From an uncultured Clostridia bacterium (GTDB lineage: Bacteria > Bacillota > Clostridia > TANB77 > UBA1234), in NCBI GenBank assembly GCA_934169745.1, contig CAKPOE010000003.1, positions 1-64,000 of the forward strand: a DNA stretch of 64,000 nucleotides. Reading direction: 5' to 3'. Numbering within the stretch: position 1 is the stretch's first letter; each line of letters starts with the position of its first letter. A program made the position numbers and the translations under genes. Below are positions 7,892 through 18,180 of the stretch, in pieces. The notes beneath the pieces are model-generated. The model did not search any database. It had not been told where the DNA came from and was given only the letters and a program-made list of their open reading frames with translations.

Positions 7892-10800
7892 ATGAGATTA
7901 ATTTTAGGTCGAAGTGGTTCTGGCAAATCTTTATATTGCATGAATGAAATAAAAAAATATGATGAAGAGGCTTTTTCAAAGCCTCTACTTTATATTGTGC
8001 CAGAGCAATTTTCTTTTGAGGCGGAAAGAAATTTGATTAGTGTGCTTGGAAAGAAAGGAATGATAAACAGTCAAGTGTTATCGTTTAAAAGACTGGCATA
8101 CAAAATATTTACAGAAAAAGGTTTCAATGAAAACCCAATTGGAAATGCAGGAAAAACGATGCTTATATATTCTATAATGATAAAGAATGAAGATAAGCTG
8201 ACTTTGTTAAAGAATGTCTCTAAAAATATAGGCTTAGTAGATACTGTAGTAAAACAAATAGAAGAATTAAAAAGATATCATATTACACCAGAGATACTAG
8301 AAAATATAAAGATTGATAATCAATATCTAATGAAAAAAATGTCAGACATTCTAGTTATATACCGTGAATATGAAAATAGAATAAAAGAAAAATATTTAGA
8401 TGGTAATGATGAATTAAAAATGCTTGCTACTTTCTTAGAAATGCCTACATATTTAGATGGAGCAAAAATATGGATAGATGCATTTGATGGCTTTACGCCA
8501 GAAGAATTATCAATTATAGAAAAGTTGGAGAAAAAAGCAGATGTGACAGTTTCTCTTATTGTCGATGACGGCGAACTATTCAGCTTGAATCAGAAAACAA
8601 TTGAAAAGTTAAAACGAATTGCAAATATATCAGAAGTTATAAAGTTGCAAAAGATTTACCGCTATAATTCAAAAGAACTTGAACATCTCGAGGAAAATTT
8701 TTTACGATATCCATATAAAAAATTTGAAAATGAAGTTCATGATATATTTCTTACATTGAATAAAAATCCATATTCGGAAATCGAGAATATAGCATGTGCA
8801 ATAAATAAATGTGTGCGAGAAGATGGCTATAGGTATGAAGATATAGCAATATTGGCAAGAGATACAGAAAACTATAAAAATATCTTCCAGACTGTTTTTG
8901 GTTTGTATGGTATTCCTTATTTTTTAGATGATAAGAGAAACTTATTTACTCAGCCAATTATACTTTTAATATTATCACTTCTTGATATATGCGTTAGAAA
9001 TTTTTCTTATGAGAGTGTGTTTGGCTATCTAAAAACTAATTTAACAAATGTTGAAGATCGTGATGATATTGATTTACTAGAAAATTATGTTTTGAAGTGG
9101 GGAATTCGTGGTAGTGATTGGAACAAAGAATGGAACTTGCCAGATAAAAATTTAGAAAAAATTAATTATATAAGAGAACAAGTTGTAACTCCAATTATGA
9201 AATTTAAAAAAGAATTAAGTAACAAGAAAACTGTAAAAGAAATCGTCACGGCACTATATAATTATTTGATAGATATAGATGCATATAGAAACATTCAAAA
9301 CAAAATTGATGAATTAAAGAAAGGCGATAATGTAGAGTTGGCAACCGAACATGCTCAAGGATGGAATACTACAATGAACATACTTGATGAGATGGTAGAG
9401 GTTCTTGGTGATGAGAGTGTTTCTTTTGATAAGTTTTTAAATACTTTAAAGATGGGTATTTCAAATCATAAGGTAGGAATTATACCACCAACTAAAGATC
9501 AAGTTATGATTGGCGATATAGAGAGGACGAGAAGTAGTCATGTTAAAGTACTATTTATAGTTGGAATTAATGATGGTACTTTTCCAAGAGCTTTTTCTGA
9601 TGAAGGGTTTATTAATGATAAAGAAAGAAATCAACTTTTGGATAATGGCATTGAGATTGCTAAAGATACAAGAAAATTATTGATAGAAGAAAATTTTAAT
9701 ATATATAAAGCTTTTGCTGTGCCTAGTGATAAATTGTATTTATCATACCCAACATCTAATATGGAGAATAAGGCATTGAGACCGTCATTCATAATAAAAC
9801 AACTTAAAAGTATCTTTCCAAACTTAAAAGAAGATAGCAAGGTAATAGATGACGAAGTACCAGCTGTGAGCAAGAATGGAAGCTTACCAATTTTATTAAA
9901 TAAAATTCGAAACTACGTTGATGGAGAAGAGTTATCACAATATTGGAAAGATGTATATTTATGGTATGAAAAAAACGATACTAGAAGAATAGAAAGTATA
10001 ACTACAGCATTAAGTTATAAAAACACTATTGAATACATGAATAAACATTTGACTAAAAAACTGTATGGAGAGAACATTAATGGTAGTGTTTCAAAATTAG
10101 AAAAATATGCTTCGTGTCCTTTTTCATATTATTTAAGATATGGACTTAAAGCACAAGAAAGAGAAGTGTATAGACTTGAAAATCCGGATTTGGGTTCGTT
10201 TCTTCATGAAGTTATTGATAGATTTTCAAAGTATGTTTTAGAAAACAACATTATTTGGCGTGAGTTAGAAAAAGAAGAAAGCGACAGGATAGTAGACAAG
10301 ATAATAGAAGAAGTACTTAGTGGATTCAAACACAATCTACTTAACAGTTCTGCGAGACTTAAGCAGTTAAGTATAAAATTGAAAAGACTAGTCAAGAGAA
10401 TGATATGGATTATTACTAACCAAATTAAAATGGGAGAGTTTGATGTTTCTGATAACGAAGCAGAATTTGGAGTTGGCAAAAAATATCCAGCGATAGAAAT
10501 TGCACTATCGGATGGTAGTAAAATTGTATTGAATGGAAAAGTTGATAGAATTGATATAGCAAATACAGAAGATGGCAAATATATCAGAATTATTGATTAT
10601 AAATCTTCGCAGAAACAAATAAAACTTTCAGATGTGTATTATGGAATACAGTTACAGCTTTTAACATACCTTGATGCGGTTAGTGATGACAGTGTTACAC
10701 CAGGTGGAGTGCTATATTTAGAACTTAATGATCCAATGATTAAATCAAATAGAGATATGCTTCCAGAAGAAATTGAATTAGAAATAATGAAACAACTTAG

Positions 10801-11164
10801 AATGAAAGGATTAATACTTTCTAATGCGAGGCTTGTAAAAGCAATGGACAACACAATGATAAAAGAATCAAATGTACTTAATTTGTCTGTAAAAAGCGAT
10901 GGTACGTACACAAAAATGCCAACTGCTAGTGAGGAGCAGCTTGATAAGTTAAGACATCATATACGAAATGTTTTAAAGCAGATAGGCGAAGAAATGATAA
11001 ATGGAAATATAAAGAACGAACCGATAAAGAGAAAGAATTCTACAGGGTGCGATTATTGTGAATATAAAACAATATGTCAGTTTGATAGAAAATTGGGAAA
11101 TCAATTTAAGATGCTTGAAGAATTAAAGGATGAAGAAGTTTGGAAACGCATAGAAAGGGAGTGA
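7892..11164 (+). CDS. addB: ATP-dependent helicase/nuclease subunit AddB
   Basis: 1090 residues. Walker A GRSGSGKS sits at residues 5-12, and the N-terminus reads MRLILGRSGSGKS as in AddB. The C-terminal RecB-family nuclease has VDRIDI...IIDYKSS and a Q-L-x-x-Y helix (GIQLQLLTYLDAV). Four cysteines expected to bind the 4Fe-4S cluster are present: YASCPF near residue 740 and CDYCEYKTIC near the end. AddAB resects double-strand breaks to Chi-like sites and feeds RecA. It lies 7 bases before addA; no LexA-like site was found in front. Confidence 0.96.
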   Translation: MRLILGRSGSGKSLYCMNEIKKYDEEAFSKPLLYIVPEQFSFEAERNLISVLGKKGMINSQVLSFKRLAYKIFTEKGFNENPIGNAGKTMLIYSIMIKNEDKLTLLKNVSKNIGLVDTVVKQIEELKRYHITPEILENIKIDNQYLMKKMSDILVIYREYENRIKEKYLDGNDELKMLATFLEMPTYLDGAKIWIDAFDGFTPEELSIIEKLEKKADVTVSLIVDDGELFSLNQKTIEKLKRIANISEVIKLQKIYRYNSKELEHLEENFLRYPYKKFENEVHDIFLTLNKNPYSEIENIACAINKCVREDGYRYEDIAILARDTENYKNIFQTVFGLYGIPYFLDDKRNLFTQPIILLILSLLDICVRNFSYESVFGYLKTNLTNVEDRDDIDLLENYVLKWGIRGSDWNKEWNLPDKNLEKINYIREQVVTPIMKFKKELSNKKTVKEIVTALYNYLIDIDAYRNIQNKIDELKKGDNVELATEHAQGWNTTMNILDEMVEVLGDESVSFDKFLNTLKMGISNHKVGIIPPTKDQVMIGDIERTRSSHVKVLFIVGINDGTFPRAFSDEGFINDKERNQLLDNGIEIAKDTRKLLIEENFNIYKAFAVPSDKLYLSYPTSNMENKALRPSFIIKQLKSIFPNLKEDSKVIDDEVPAVSKNGSLPILLNKIRNYVDGEELSQYWKDVYLWYEKNDTRRIESITTALSYKNTIEYMNKHLTKKLYGENINGSVSKLEKYASCPFSYYLRYGLKAQEREVYRLENPDLGSFLHEVIDRFSKYVLENNIIWRELEKEESDRIVDKIIEEVLSGFKHNLLNSSARLKQLSIKLKRLVKRMIWIITNQIKMGEFDVSDNEAEFGVGKKYPAIEIALSDGSKIVLNGKVDRIDIANTEDGKYIRIIDYKSSQKQIKLSDVYYGIQLQLLTYLDAVSDDSVTPGGVLYLELNDPMIKSNRDMLPEEIELEIMKQLRMKGLILSNARLVKAMDNTMIKESNVLNLSVKSDGTYTKMPTASEEQLDKLRHHIRNVLKQIGEEMINGNIKNEPIKRKNSTGCDYCEYKTICQFDRKLGNQFKMLEELKDEEVWKRIERE

Positions 11165-11171
11165 ATGTAAT

Positions 11172-14100
11172 ATGAGATGGACTGATGAACAGCAGGCAGC
11201 AATTGATACAAGAAATTGCAATTTGTTGGTTGCTGCTGGTGCTGGAAGCGGAAAGACAGCTGTTCTTGTTGAACGTATATTGAAAAAGATAATAGAAGAT
11301 AAAGTTGATATAGATAAGTTGTTAGTTGTTACTTTTACGAATGCTGCAGCTAGTGAAATGCGCGAAAGAATAGCCAATCGTTTGTATCAAGAACTTGAAA
11401 AAGATGCTACTCTTCAAAAACAAATTACGATGCTTGCAAAGTCTAATATAAGTACGTTACATTCATTCTGTCTAAAAGTTATACGAGATAATTTCTTTAA
11501 AATTGATTTGGACCCTAATTTTAGAATTGGTGATCAAGTTGAATGCGAACTCTTAAAAATAGAAACTATTGAAGAACTTATGGAAGAATTGTATGAAGCG
11601 GATGACAAGGAGTTTGAAGAATTAATAAATACATATACTGGAAATAGAGAAGATGGTGAGCTAAAAAATATTGCGTTAAGTATATATAATTTTGTACAAA
11701 GTACTCCGAAACCAAATGAATGGCTTGAAGAAAAGTGCGAAATGTATAATTTGCGAGATGGAATTGATTTTGCTGAAACTGAATGGGGAAAGTTATTATT
11801 AGATTATGCTAAAGAAGAAGTGGAAGGGCAGATACAAGAATTAAAAAATCTTGAAGAGGATTTATATGACTATCCTAATTATCTTCAAACAATTCAGGAT
11901 GATATTTTGGTACTTAAAGCAATTTCCGAAAAAAATAATACGTGGGATAGTTTTTATAATCAAATTAGACTTTTAGAGTTTTCTAAGCTTAAACCATGTA
12001 AAGATATAGATGATGATTTGAAGCAAGCAGTGAAAGACACAAGGGAAAAAATGAAAAAGAGTATTAAGGAATATTTGTGTGAGAGTGTGTTTGTATCAAA
12101 CTCAGAGGCAATTCTATCTGATATGAAGTTGCTATATAAAAACCTTAAAGCATTGATACGATTTATAGAACTATTTGATAAAAAGTTCTCGGAAAAGAAG
12201 AGAGAAAAGAACATATTGGATTTCAACGATATAGAACATATTGCTTTAAAACTGTTAAGCGAAAATGAAGATATAAGAGGAATGTACAAAGAAAAGTTTG
12301 ACGAGATTTTAATTGATGAGTATCAGGATAGTAACTTGGTTCAAGAGTCAATTATAAATACAATTGCGAAGAGTAGGACATTTATGGTTGGAGATGTGAA
12401 GCAAAGTATATATCGTTTTCGTCATGCTTGTCCTGCACTATTTTTGAATAAATATGAAACTTATTCGGATAATAGCGAGTATGGGAAGAAAATATTATTG
12501 TTTAAAAATTTTAGGAGTAATGAAAATATTATTGATGCTACGAACTATATTTTTAAACAAATAATGTCAAAAGAATTTGGTGAAATTGATTATACCGAAA
12601 AAGAGTATTTACAATTTGGCGCTACATATTATCCTCAAAAGGGTGAACCGGTTGAAGTTCACTTGATAGAGACAAACAATGAGGACATCGAAAATGAAGA
12701 TGATATTGAAGACAAGCCACAGTTGGAAGCAAGAGTAATCGCAAATAGAATTAGCGAATTGGTTGGAAATGCAGAAGTTTATGATAAAAATACGGGAAAT
12801 ATGAGAAAAGCAGAGTACAGAGATATTGTTATCCTTTTAAGAGCAACGACAAATTATGCAGATATATTTTCGAAAGAGCTGGCTGATAAAAACATACCAG
12901 TATATGCAGATAATCAAATGGGATATTTCGAAAACTCAGAAATTCAAATCATAACGTCACTTTTGAAGATAATCGATAATCCTATGCAAGATATTCCGTT
13001 ACTAGCTGTTATGCGTTCACAAATAGGAAATTTTACAGTTGATGAGTTAACTTCTATAAGATTAGTTGATAGAAATTGCAATTTTTATACAGCAATGCAG
13101 AAGTTCGCTGCAGCTGATACAAGAATTGATAACTTTGATAATCTTGCAAATAAAGTGAAAGAATTTATGGAAAAATTAACCGAATGGCGTGACAAATCAA
13201 ACTACTTATCACTATTTGATTTGCTTTGGTCGTTATATAACGAAACCGGATATTATTACTATGTTTCTCTTTTGCCCGATGGAATGAAGAGACAAGTTAA
13301 TTTAAAATTGCTGTTGGAAAGAGCAAAGAGCTTTGAATCTACGAGTTACAAAGGACTTTTTAATTTTCTTAATTATATTGACAATATAAGAGAAAGCAGT
13401 GGCGATTTAGAGAGTAGTAAACTAATTGGCGAGAATGAAAATGTTGTGAGAATAATGAGCATACATAAAAGTAAGGGGCTTGAATTTCCAATTGTATTTT
13501 TAGCTGGAACCACTCGAAAGTTTAATAGAAGAGATTTTAATGAGAAGATTATACTTCATCAAAAACTTGGATTTGGTCCTAATATAATTAAATATGCAAA
13601 AAGAATAACATATCCAAGTATACCTAAACTTGCAATATTACAAGAAGCCAAAAGAGAAGAATTATCAGAAGAAATGAGAATTTTATATGTTGCAATGACT
13701 AGAGCAAGAGAAAGACTTATAATAACTGGCATGACAAAAAATATAGAAAAACTTTGTGACAAGATGAATAATGAGGTAACTAACTATTCTGTGTCGAAAG
13801 CTTCTTGCTTCTTCGATTGGATAGGTCAAGCCGTAATTGAAAAAGATAATGATTGGATTATAAAGAAATGGTCATATGACGATGTTTTGAAGCTTTCTAA
13901 CATCGAAGAAGAAAAATATGAAAATTTGAAAGATGATATAGAAAAATTTAAACCATCAAAAGATTATCTTGAATTAGATAAAAAGATGTCATGGAAATAT
14001 TCACATATAGAAGCTACATCTTTGCCAACAAAGGTAAGCATATCAGAAATGAAAAGAAAATATGTTATTGATGATGAGAGTGTAAATAATGAAATTATTC

Positions 14101-14612
14101 TAATTGAAAAACCTGCATTTATGGAAGAGAAAATAGATACAGGAGCAAGCTATGGCACAAGAGTTCATTTTATCCTACAAAATATAGATTACGCAGAACC
14201 GAATGTTGATAAATTTATTAGCGATTTACCTAATAATGTACAAAAGCGTATAATCGACCAAATCAATAAATTTATAGCATCTAAGTTATATGATAGAATA
14301 AAAAATAGCAAAGCCTTTTATAGGGAAACGTCGTTTAATTTGAATATACCAGCAAATGAAGTTTATTCGTTTGATAGTGATATAGGTGAAGAAGTGATGC
14401 TTCAAGGAATAATCGATTTGTATTTTATAGAAAATGATGAAATTGTTCTTGTTGACTTTAAAACAGATAATGTAGATTCAGGGGATGAATTGGTAAAAAG
14501 ATATAGAATCCAATTAGAACTATATAAGAGAGCACTTGAAGAGATAACTGGAATGAGAGTAAGGGAAAGCGTTATTTATTCGCTAAAACTTGGCCAGCAA
14601 TTTGACATTTGA
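11172..14612 (+). CDS. addA: ATP-dependent helicase/nuclease subunit AddA
   Basis: 1146 residues. UvrD/Rep-type superfamily 1 helicase: Q motif WTDEQQAAID, Walker A AAGAGSGKT (near 21-29), motif II LIDEYQDSN, VGDVKQSIYRFR, and the late motif EEMRILYVAMTRAR. The C-terminal nuclease shows GIIDLYFIENDEIVLVDFKT and QLELYKRAL. With AddB it forms the two-nuclease repair complex of Firmicutes. The start ATG follows GGGAGTGAATGTAAT, 7 bases after addB. The 3' end carries the promoter of the next unit. Confidence 0.97.
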   Translation: MRWTDEQQAAIDTRNCNLLVAAGAGSGKTAVLVERILKKIIEDKVDIDKLLVVTFTNAAASEMRERIANRLYQELEKDATLQKQITMLAKSNISTLHSFCLKVIRDNFFKIDLDPNFRIGDQVECELLKIETIEELMEELYEADDKEFEELINTYTGNREDGELKNIALSIYNFVQSTPKPNEWLEEKCEMYNLRDGIDFAETEWGKLLLDYAKEEVEGQIQELKNLEEDLYDYPNYLQTIQDDILVLKAISEKNNTWDSFYNQIRLLEFSKLKPCKDIDDDLKQAVKDTREKMKKSIKEYLCESVFVSNSEAILSDMKLLYKNLKALIRFIELFDKKFSEKKREKNILDFNDIEHIALKLLSENEDIRGMYKEKFDEILIDEYQDSNLVQESIINTIAKSRTFMVGDVKQSIYRFRHACPALFLNKYETYSDNSEYGKKILLFKNFRSNENIIDATNYIFKQIMSKEFGEIDYTEKEYLQFGATYYPQKGEPVEVHLIETNNEDIENEDDIEDKPQLEARVIANRISELVGNAEVYDKNTGNMRKAEYRDIVILLRATTNYADIFSKELADKNIPVYADNQMGYFENSEIQIITSLLKIIDNPMQDIPLLAVMRSQIGNFTVDELTSIRLVDRNCNFYTAMQKFAAADTRIDNFDNLANKVKEFMEKLTEWRDKSNYLSLFDLLWSLYNETGYYYYVSLLPDGMKRQVNLKLLLERAKSFESTSYKGLFNFLNYIDNIRESSGDLESSKLIGENENVVRIMSIHKSKGLEFPIVFLAGTTRKFNRRDFNEKIILHQKLGFGPNIIKYAKRITYPSIPKLAILQEAKREELSEEMRILYVAMTRARERLIITGMTKNIEKLCDKMNNEVTNYSVSKASCFFDWIGQAVIEKDNDWIIKKWSYDDVLKLSNIEEEKYENLKDDIEKFKPSKDYLELDKKMSWKYSHIEATSLPTKVSISEMKRKYVIDDESVNNEIILIEKPAFMEEKIDTGASYGTRVHFILQNIDYAEPNVDKFISDLPNNVQKRIIDQINKFIASKLYDRIKNSKAFYRETSFNLNIPANEVYSFDSDIGEEVMLQGIIDLYFIENDEIVLVDFKTDNVDSGDELVKRYRIQLELYKRALEEITGMRVRESVIYSLKLGQQFDI

Positions 14613-14630
14613 GCCAAAGTGTGATAGTAT
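14602..14630 (+). promoter_or_regulatory. Promoter inside the addA 3' end
   Basis: A perfect TTGACA (14602-14607), a 17-base spacer and TAGTAT (14625-14630). The -35 element overlaps the last addA codons. It drives the orphan gene at 14665. Confidence 0.65.
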
Positions 14631-14664
14631 ATTAGCACAATAAATATTATAAGGAGTGAAGTTT

Positions 14665-14922
14665 ATGGAAGTTCGCAAGGTTCTGAATCGGCAGGAAACG
14701 ATTTACTTCATCAACCGTGAACTTTTCAACATGCGCGCAGGACAGTTCTTTACTGTAGACGAAATTTTCGAGGCAGTGAAGAGGCGTGCAACGGAAAGAG
14801 GGCTCGAGGTGAGCAGTACCGCCAAGCAAGATGTGATTGCAACGTTAGTGGAACTCAACATGCATCACGCACTTGTTTTCGACGACAATAGTGGGAGGTA
14901 CCGTCTCAATTCTAATGACTGA
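14665..14922 (+). CDS. Orphan small protein, high-GC codon outlier, winged-helix-like
   Basis: 85 residues from the ATG at 14665, with AAGGAG 8 bases upstream; an in-frame GTG at 14656 overlaps that site and is rejected. The layout looks helix-rich and then ends in a hairpin: FFTVDEIFEAVKRRATERG...TAKQDVIATLVELNMHHALV...GRYRLN. This could be a winged helix, but no family is recognised. One sampled row (14761-14820) has 33 G+C in 60. Arginine is mostly CGN, whereas neighbours use AGA. It has its own promoter and terminator. A six-codon frame MSTKRL with a ribosome binding site follows at 14938-14958. Confidence 0.7.
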   Translation: MEVRKVLNRQETIYFINRELFNMRAGQFFTVDEIFEAVKRRATERGLEVSSTAKQDVIATLVELNMHHALVFDDNSGRYRLNSND

Positions 14923-14958
14923 AAGAGGAGCATAGAATGAGCACAAAACGTCTATAAG

Positions 14959-14990
14959 AGAGAATGGCAACATTTTGCTATTCTCTTTTG
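14959..14990 (+). terminator. Terminator of the 14665 unit
   Basis: A 12-bp stem with one G-U pair (14959-14970 with 14975-14986), 4-base loop and TTTTG. Confidence 0.75.
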
Positions 14991-15071
14991 TTATACAATA
15001 GGAAAATAACAAAAAACGAACTCAAAAATGGATATGATTTCTTATTTAATTAAAAAAATTTTAAAAAGTAT

Positions 15072-15100
15072 TTGATATTTATAGTATGTTGTAATATAAT
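15072..15100 (+). promoter_or_regulatory. Promoter of the mreB-like gene
   Basis: TTGATA (15072-15077), a 17-base spacer and a perfect TATAAT (15095-15100), giving a leader of about 50 bases. Confidence 0.65.
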
Positions 15101-15157
15101 TGTAACAGAATAGTAATACACGTAATATCGTTGTAACAAAAAGAAAGGATGATGCTG

Positions 15158-16177
15158 ATGTTCGGATTTGGACAAGCTATTGGTATAGACCTAGGAACAG
15201 CTACAGTTCTTGTTTACGTAAAGGGCAAAGGAATTGTGCTAAGGGAACCATCAGTTGTAGCTATAGATAGAAACACAGGAGAGGCTCTTACAGTAGGCGA
15301 AGAAGCTAGAAGAATGTTAGGAAGAACTCCAGGTAACATTGTAGCAATTAAACCTTTAAAGGATGGAGTTATATCAGATTATTCTGTTACAGAAAAAATG
15401 TTGAAATATTTTATCAAAAAGGTTTGTGGAAAATTTGTATTTTCACCTACGATTATGGTATGCATTCCTTCAGGAGTAACAGAAGTAGAGAAAAAGGCAG
15501 TTGTAGACGCAGCTATGCAAGCTGGTGCTAGAAAGGTTTACTTAATTGAAGAACCAATAGCCGCAGCTATAGGCGCGGGGATTGATATATCAAAAGCCTG
15601 TGGCAGTATGGTCGTAGATATGGGTGGAGGAACTACAGATATCGCAGTAATTTCACTTGGTGGTGCTGTTGTTAGTTCATCAATTAAAGTTGCAGGAAAT
15701 AAATTTGATGAGGCGATTACTAAATATATTAGAAAAAAATATAATGTGATGATAGGCGAGAGAACAGCAGAAGATTTGAAAATAAATGTTGGTTGTGTAT
15801 ACCCAAGAATGCAACAGTTAGAAATGGATGTGAGAGGAAGAAATTTAAGTTCTGGGTTGCCAGTAAATTTAACTGTTAGTTCAAATGATATTTTAGAAGC
15901 ACTTCAAGAACCAGCAAATCAAGTTGTTGAAGCTGTGTTGAATGTGTTAGAGAGAACACCGCCAGAGTTATCTGCTGATATTAGTGATAGAGGAATTTAC
16001 ATGACAGGTGGAGGATGTTTGGTAAACGGTTTTGATAAATTGATTCAAGAAAGAACTAAAATACCGGTAATGATTGCAGAGGAATCTGTATCATGTGTAG
16101 CAATCGGTACAGGTAAAGCATTAGATGATGTTGAGATGCTTGAAAAACTTGACGCTCAAAGAAAAATTAAATATTAA
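15158..16177 (+). CDS. mreB: Rod-shape-determining protein, MreB/Mbl family
   Basis: 339 residues from the ATG at 15158, with AAAGGA 8 bases upstream; two earlier in-frame ATGs overlap that site. Actin-fold ATPase motifs are clear: phosphate-1 IGIDLGTATVLVY, connect-1 and phosphate-2 VVDMGGGTTDIAV, adenosine motif MTGGGCLVNGF. MreB-type filaments guide lateral wall synthesis. The gene is monocistronic, away from mreCD, an arrangement more typical of Mbl or MreBH paralogues than of the mreBCD cluster; sequence alone does not separate them. A bidirectional hairpin separates it from convergent murC. Confidence 0.93.
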   Translation: MFGFGQAIGIDLGTATVLVYVKGKGIVLREPSVVAIDRNTGEALTVGEEARRMLGRTPGNIVAIKPLKDGVISDYSVTEKMLKYFIKKVCGKFVFSPTIMVCIPSGVTEVEKKAVVDAAMQAGARKVYLIEEPIAAAIGAGIDISKACGSMVVDMGGGTTDIAVISLGGAVVSSSIKVAGNKFDEAITKYIRKKYNVMIGERTAEDLKINVGCVYPRMQQLEMDVRGRNLSSGLPVNLTVSSNDILEALQEPANQVVEAVLNVLERTPPELSADISDRGIYMTGGGCLVNGFDKLIQERTKIPVMIAEESVSCVAIGTGKALDDVEMLEKLDAQRKIKY

Positions 16178-16216
16178 AATGTTTATAATATAATCCTCTT
16201 TATATATTATATCTGT

Positions 16217-16250
16217 GAAAAGCCCACATACTTTAGTATGTGGGCTTTTC
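16217..16250. terminator. Bidirectional terminator between the mreB-like gene and murC
   Basis: A perfect stem GAAAAGCCCACATAC with its complement GTATGTGGGCTTTTC, short loop, A and T runs at both ends. Confidence 0.85.
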
Positions 16251-16268
16251 ATTTGGTTCTTGAATTTA

Positions 16269-17645
16269 TTATAAAACTAAATCTTTTCCAATTTTGTATA
16301 CATCTCCAGCTCCAACTGTAAGCACTAAATCATTTTCTTTTACATTTTCTTTTAGATAGTCTTTTATTTTGTCAAAGCTGCCTAAATATGTGCAGTTGTT
16401 TGAAATTTCATTTATGGCTAAGGCTAACTTTTGAGAAGAAACAACACCAGTATCAATTTCCCTGGCTGCATATATATCTGCTAGTATAACTTCATCTGTC
16501 TCCTTAAAAGCATTTGAAAACTCATTGAAAAGAGTAGAGGTTCTGGAATATGTGTGAGGCTGAAAAATTACCCATAATTTATTATGTGGCAAATTTTTAG
16601 CGGCTTCTATCGTAGCTTTTATTTCTGTTGGGTGATGTGCGTAATCATCATATACTTGAGCATTGTTGAAAGTTCCTGTATATTCAAAACGTCTATGAGC
16701 GCCCGTAAAGTCTGCAAGAGCTTTTTGTATAATAAAAGGTTCAATGTTATAAAGCGAAGCTGTTGCTACAGCCGCTAGTGCGTTATAAACATTGTGCATG
16801 CCAAATACGCTTAAAGTAATGTCAATTGATAGAGAATCACTTGTAGCAGTAAAAGAATAATGTCCATTTGCATTTAAGTGAATATTTTTCGCGGTCCAAT
16901 TTGCTCTTTCGTTTTTGATACCAAATGTTATAACTTTTGATTTCATTTTTTCAATAATCTCATTACAATTTTGATTGTCTGCATTTATAATAATTTTGCC
17001 ATCTTCAGGCACAAGTTCTGCGAATTTATAGAAAGCAGATTTTATATGATTTATGTCTCTATAATAGTCTAAATGGTCTTCCTCAATGTTTAATATAATA
17101 GCAGTCTTAGGTGAAAACTTTAAGAAACTTTCTACATATTCACATGCTTCTACGATAAAGTATGGAGAATTACCAATCCTGTAATTAGTGCCATTAAGTT
17201 GTTTTAAGTCTGCACCAACTTGGATAGTTGGATCTTTTAAGGCTTCCATAAATATAAGTGAAATCATAGATGTAGTTGTACTTTTGCCATGAGTACCTGA
17301 AATAGCAATTGTTTCACTATATAATTTTGTTAATTCTCCAAGAAATTCAGATCTTTCAATGGTTGGAATGTTTAATTCTCTTGCTTTTGAAAGTTCAGGA
17401 TTATCCGGTTTTATTGCAGCAGTATAAACGACAATACCAGCCCCAATAACATTTTCTGCACATTGACCATTGTACACTTTTATATTATTTTTTTCTAATC
17501 TTTCAGTAATCTCTGATAAGTGAGAATCTGAACCAGTAACAGTATATCCCATGCTTAATAGTATCTCAGCAATACCGCTCATACTTATGCCACCAATGCC
17601 AATCATATGTACGGGTTTAGCTTTATCCATTTCTTTTAGAAACAT
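16269..17645 (-). CDS. murC: UDP-N-acetylmuramate--L-alanine ligase MurC
   Basis: 458 residues from the ATG at 17643-17645, with GGAGGG upstream; a further in-frame ATG at 17663 lies before that site and is not preferred. N-terminal UDP-binding segment VHMIGIGGISMSGIAEIL, central ATP loop ISGTHGKSTTTSM, and the ligase motifs EEDHLDYY, AHHPTEI and QPHTYSRT identify MurC. It adds the first L-alanine of the peptidoglycan stem peptide in the cytoplasm. It is a single gene here, convergent with the mreB-like gene and divergent from spoVG. Confidence 0.97.
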   Translation of the reverse strand: MFLKEMDKAKPVHMIGIGGISMSGIAEILLSMGYTVTGSDSHLSEITERLEKNNIKVYNGQCAENVIGAGIVVYTAAIKPDNPELSKARELNIPTIERSEFLGELTKLYSETIAISGTHGKSTTTSMISLIFMEALKDPTIQVGADLKQLNGTNYRIGNSPYFIVEACEYVESFLKFSPKTAIILNIEEDHLDYYRDINHIKSAFYKFAELVPEDGKIIINADNQNCNEIIEKMKSKVITFGIKNERANWTAKNIHLNANGHYSFTATSDSLSIDITLSVFGMHNVYNALAAVATASLYNIEPFIIQKALADFTGAHRRFEYTGTFNNAQVYDDYAHHPTEIKATIEAAKNLPHNKLWVIFQPHTYSRTSTLFNEFSNAFKETDEVILADIYAAREIDTGVVSSQKLALAINEISNNCTYLGSFDKIKDYLKENVKENDLVLTVGAGDVYKIGKDLVL

Positions 17646-17743
17646 ATATTTCCCTCCATTCATAGCTAATTATACCCAAATAGATAAACTTTTACAATAG
17701 TATATGAAATTTTATAAATTTTGTGATTTTTTGAAAAATAGGC

Positions 17744-17769
17744 AGGAATAACCAAAAGTTTGTCGTAAT
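17744..17769 (+). promoter_or_regulatory. Possible sigma-H-like promoter of spoVG
   Basis: AGGAATA (17744-17750), then about 14 bases and GTAAT (17765-17769). In Bacillus, spoVG is a classic sigma-H gene with an AGGA-type -35 element and a GAAT-type -10 element. The resemblance here is partial and the spacing is not ideal, so this is suggestive only. Confidence 0.25.
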
Positions 17770-17838
17770 ATAATATTAGTTGGTGTATTTGGGTTCACAT
17801 TTACACTGACGCACATATATGAAAGGCGGTGCATTTTA

Positions 17839-18120
17839 ATGCAAATAACAGACGTAAGATTAAGAAAAGTAAATTCTGAGAACAGAATGAAAGCAGTTGC
17901 TTCAGTAACATTTGATGATGCTTTTGTAGTACATGACATCAAGGTTATTGAAAGTGCAGATGAAACATTTATCGCTATGCCTAGCAGAAGAACTCCAAAG
18001 GGAGAGTTCAAAGATATAGCACATCCAATCAACTCTGAGACAAGAGAAATGATTCAAAAAGCTATATTAGAAGCTTATGCAAATGCTGAGGAACCAACAG
18101 CTGGAGCAGTTGAAGAATAA
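17839..18120 (+). CDS. spoVG: Septation regulator SpoVG
   Basis: 93 residues, start after AAAGGCGGTG. Begins MQITDVRLRKV and contains the conserved segments MKAVASVTFDDAFVVHDIKV and MPSRRTPKGEFKDIAHPI. SpoVG is a small RNA/DNA-binding regulator that affects septum placement, sporulation and envelope genes in Firmicutes. Length and motifs are standard. It is monocistronic with a strong terminator right after the stop codon. Confidence 0.97.
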   Translation: MQITDVRLRKVNSENRMKAVASVTFDDAFVVHDIKVIESADETFIAMPSRRTPKGEFKDIAHPINSETREMIQKAILEAYANAEEPTAGAVEE

Positions 18121-18123
18121 TAC

Positions 18124-18155
18124 AAAAAGAAGCCATGAAAATGGCTTCTTTTTTT
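18124..18155 (+). terminator. spoVG terminator
   Basis: Stem AAAAAGAAGCCAT / ATGGCTTCTTTTT with loop GAAA, continuing as a T run. Confidence 0.9.
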
Positions 18156-18180
18156 GTGTGAGAATTGAAGGACGAATACA

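Noticed and set aside
14938..14958. Six-codon frame MSTKRL after the 14665 gene
   Set aside because: It has a ribosome-binding-like GAGGAG but is too short to support as a gene without expression data.
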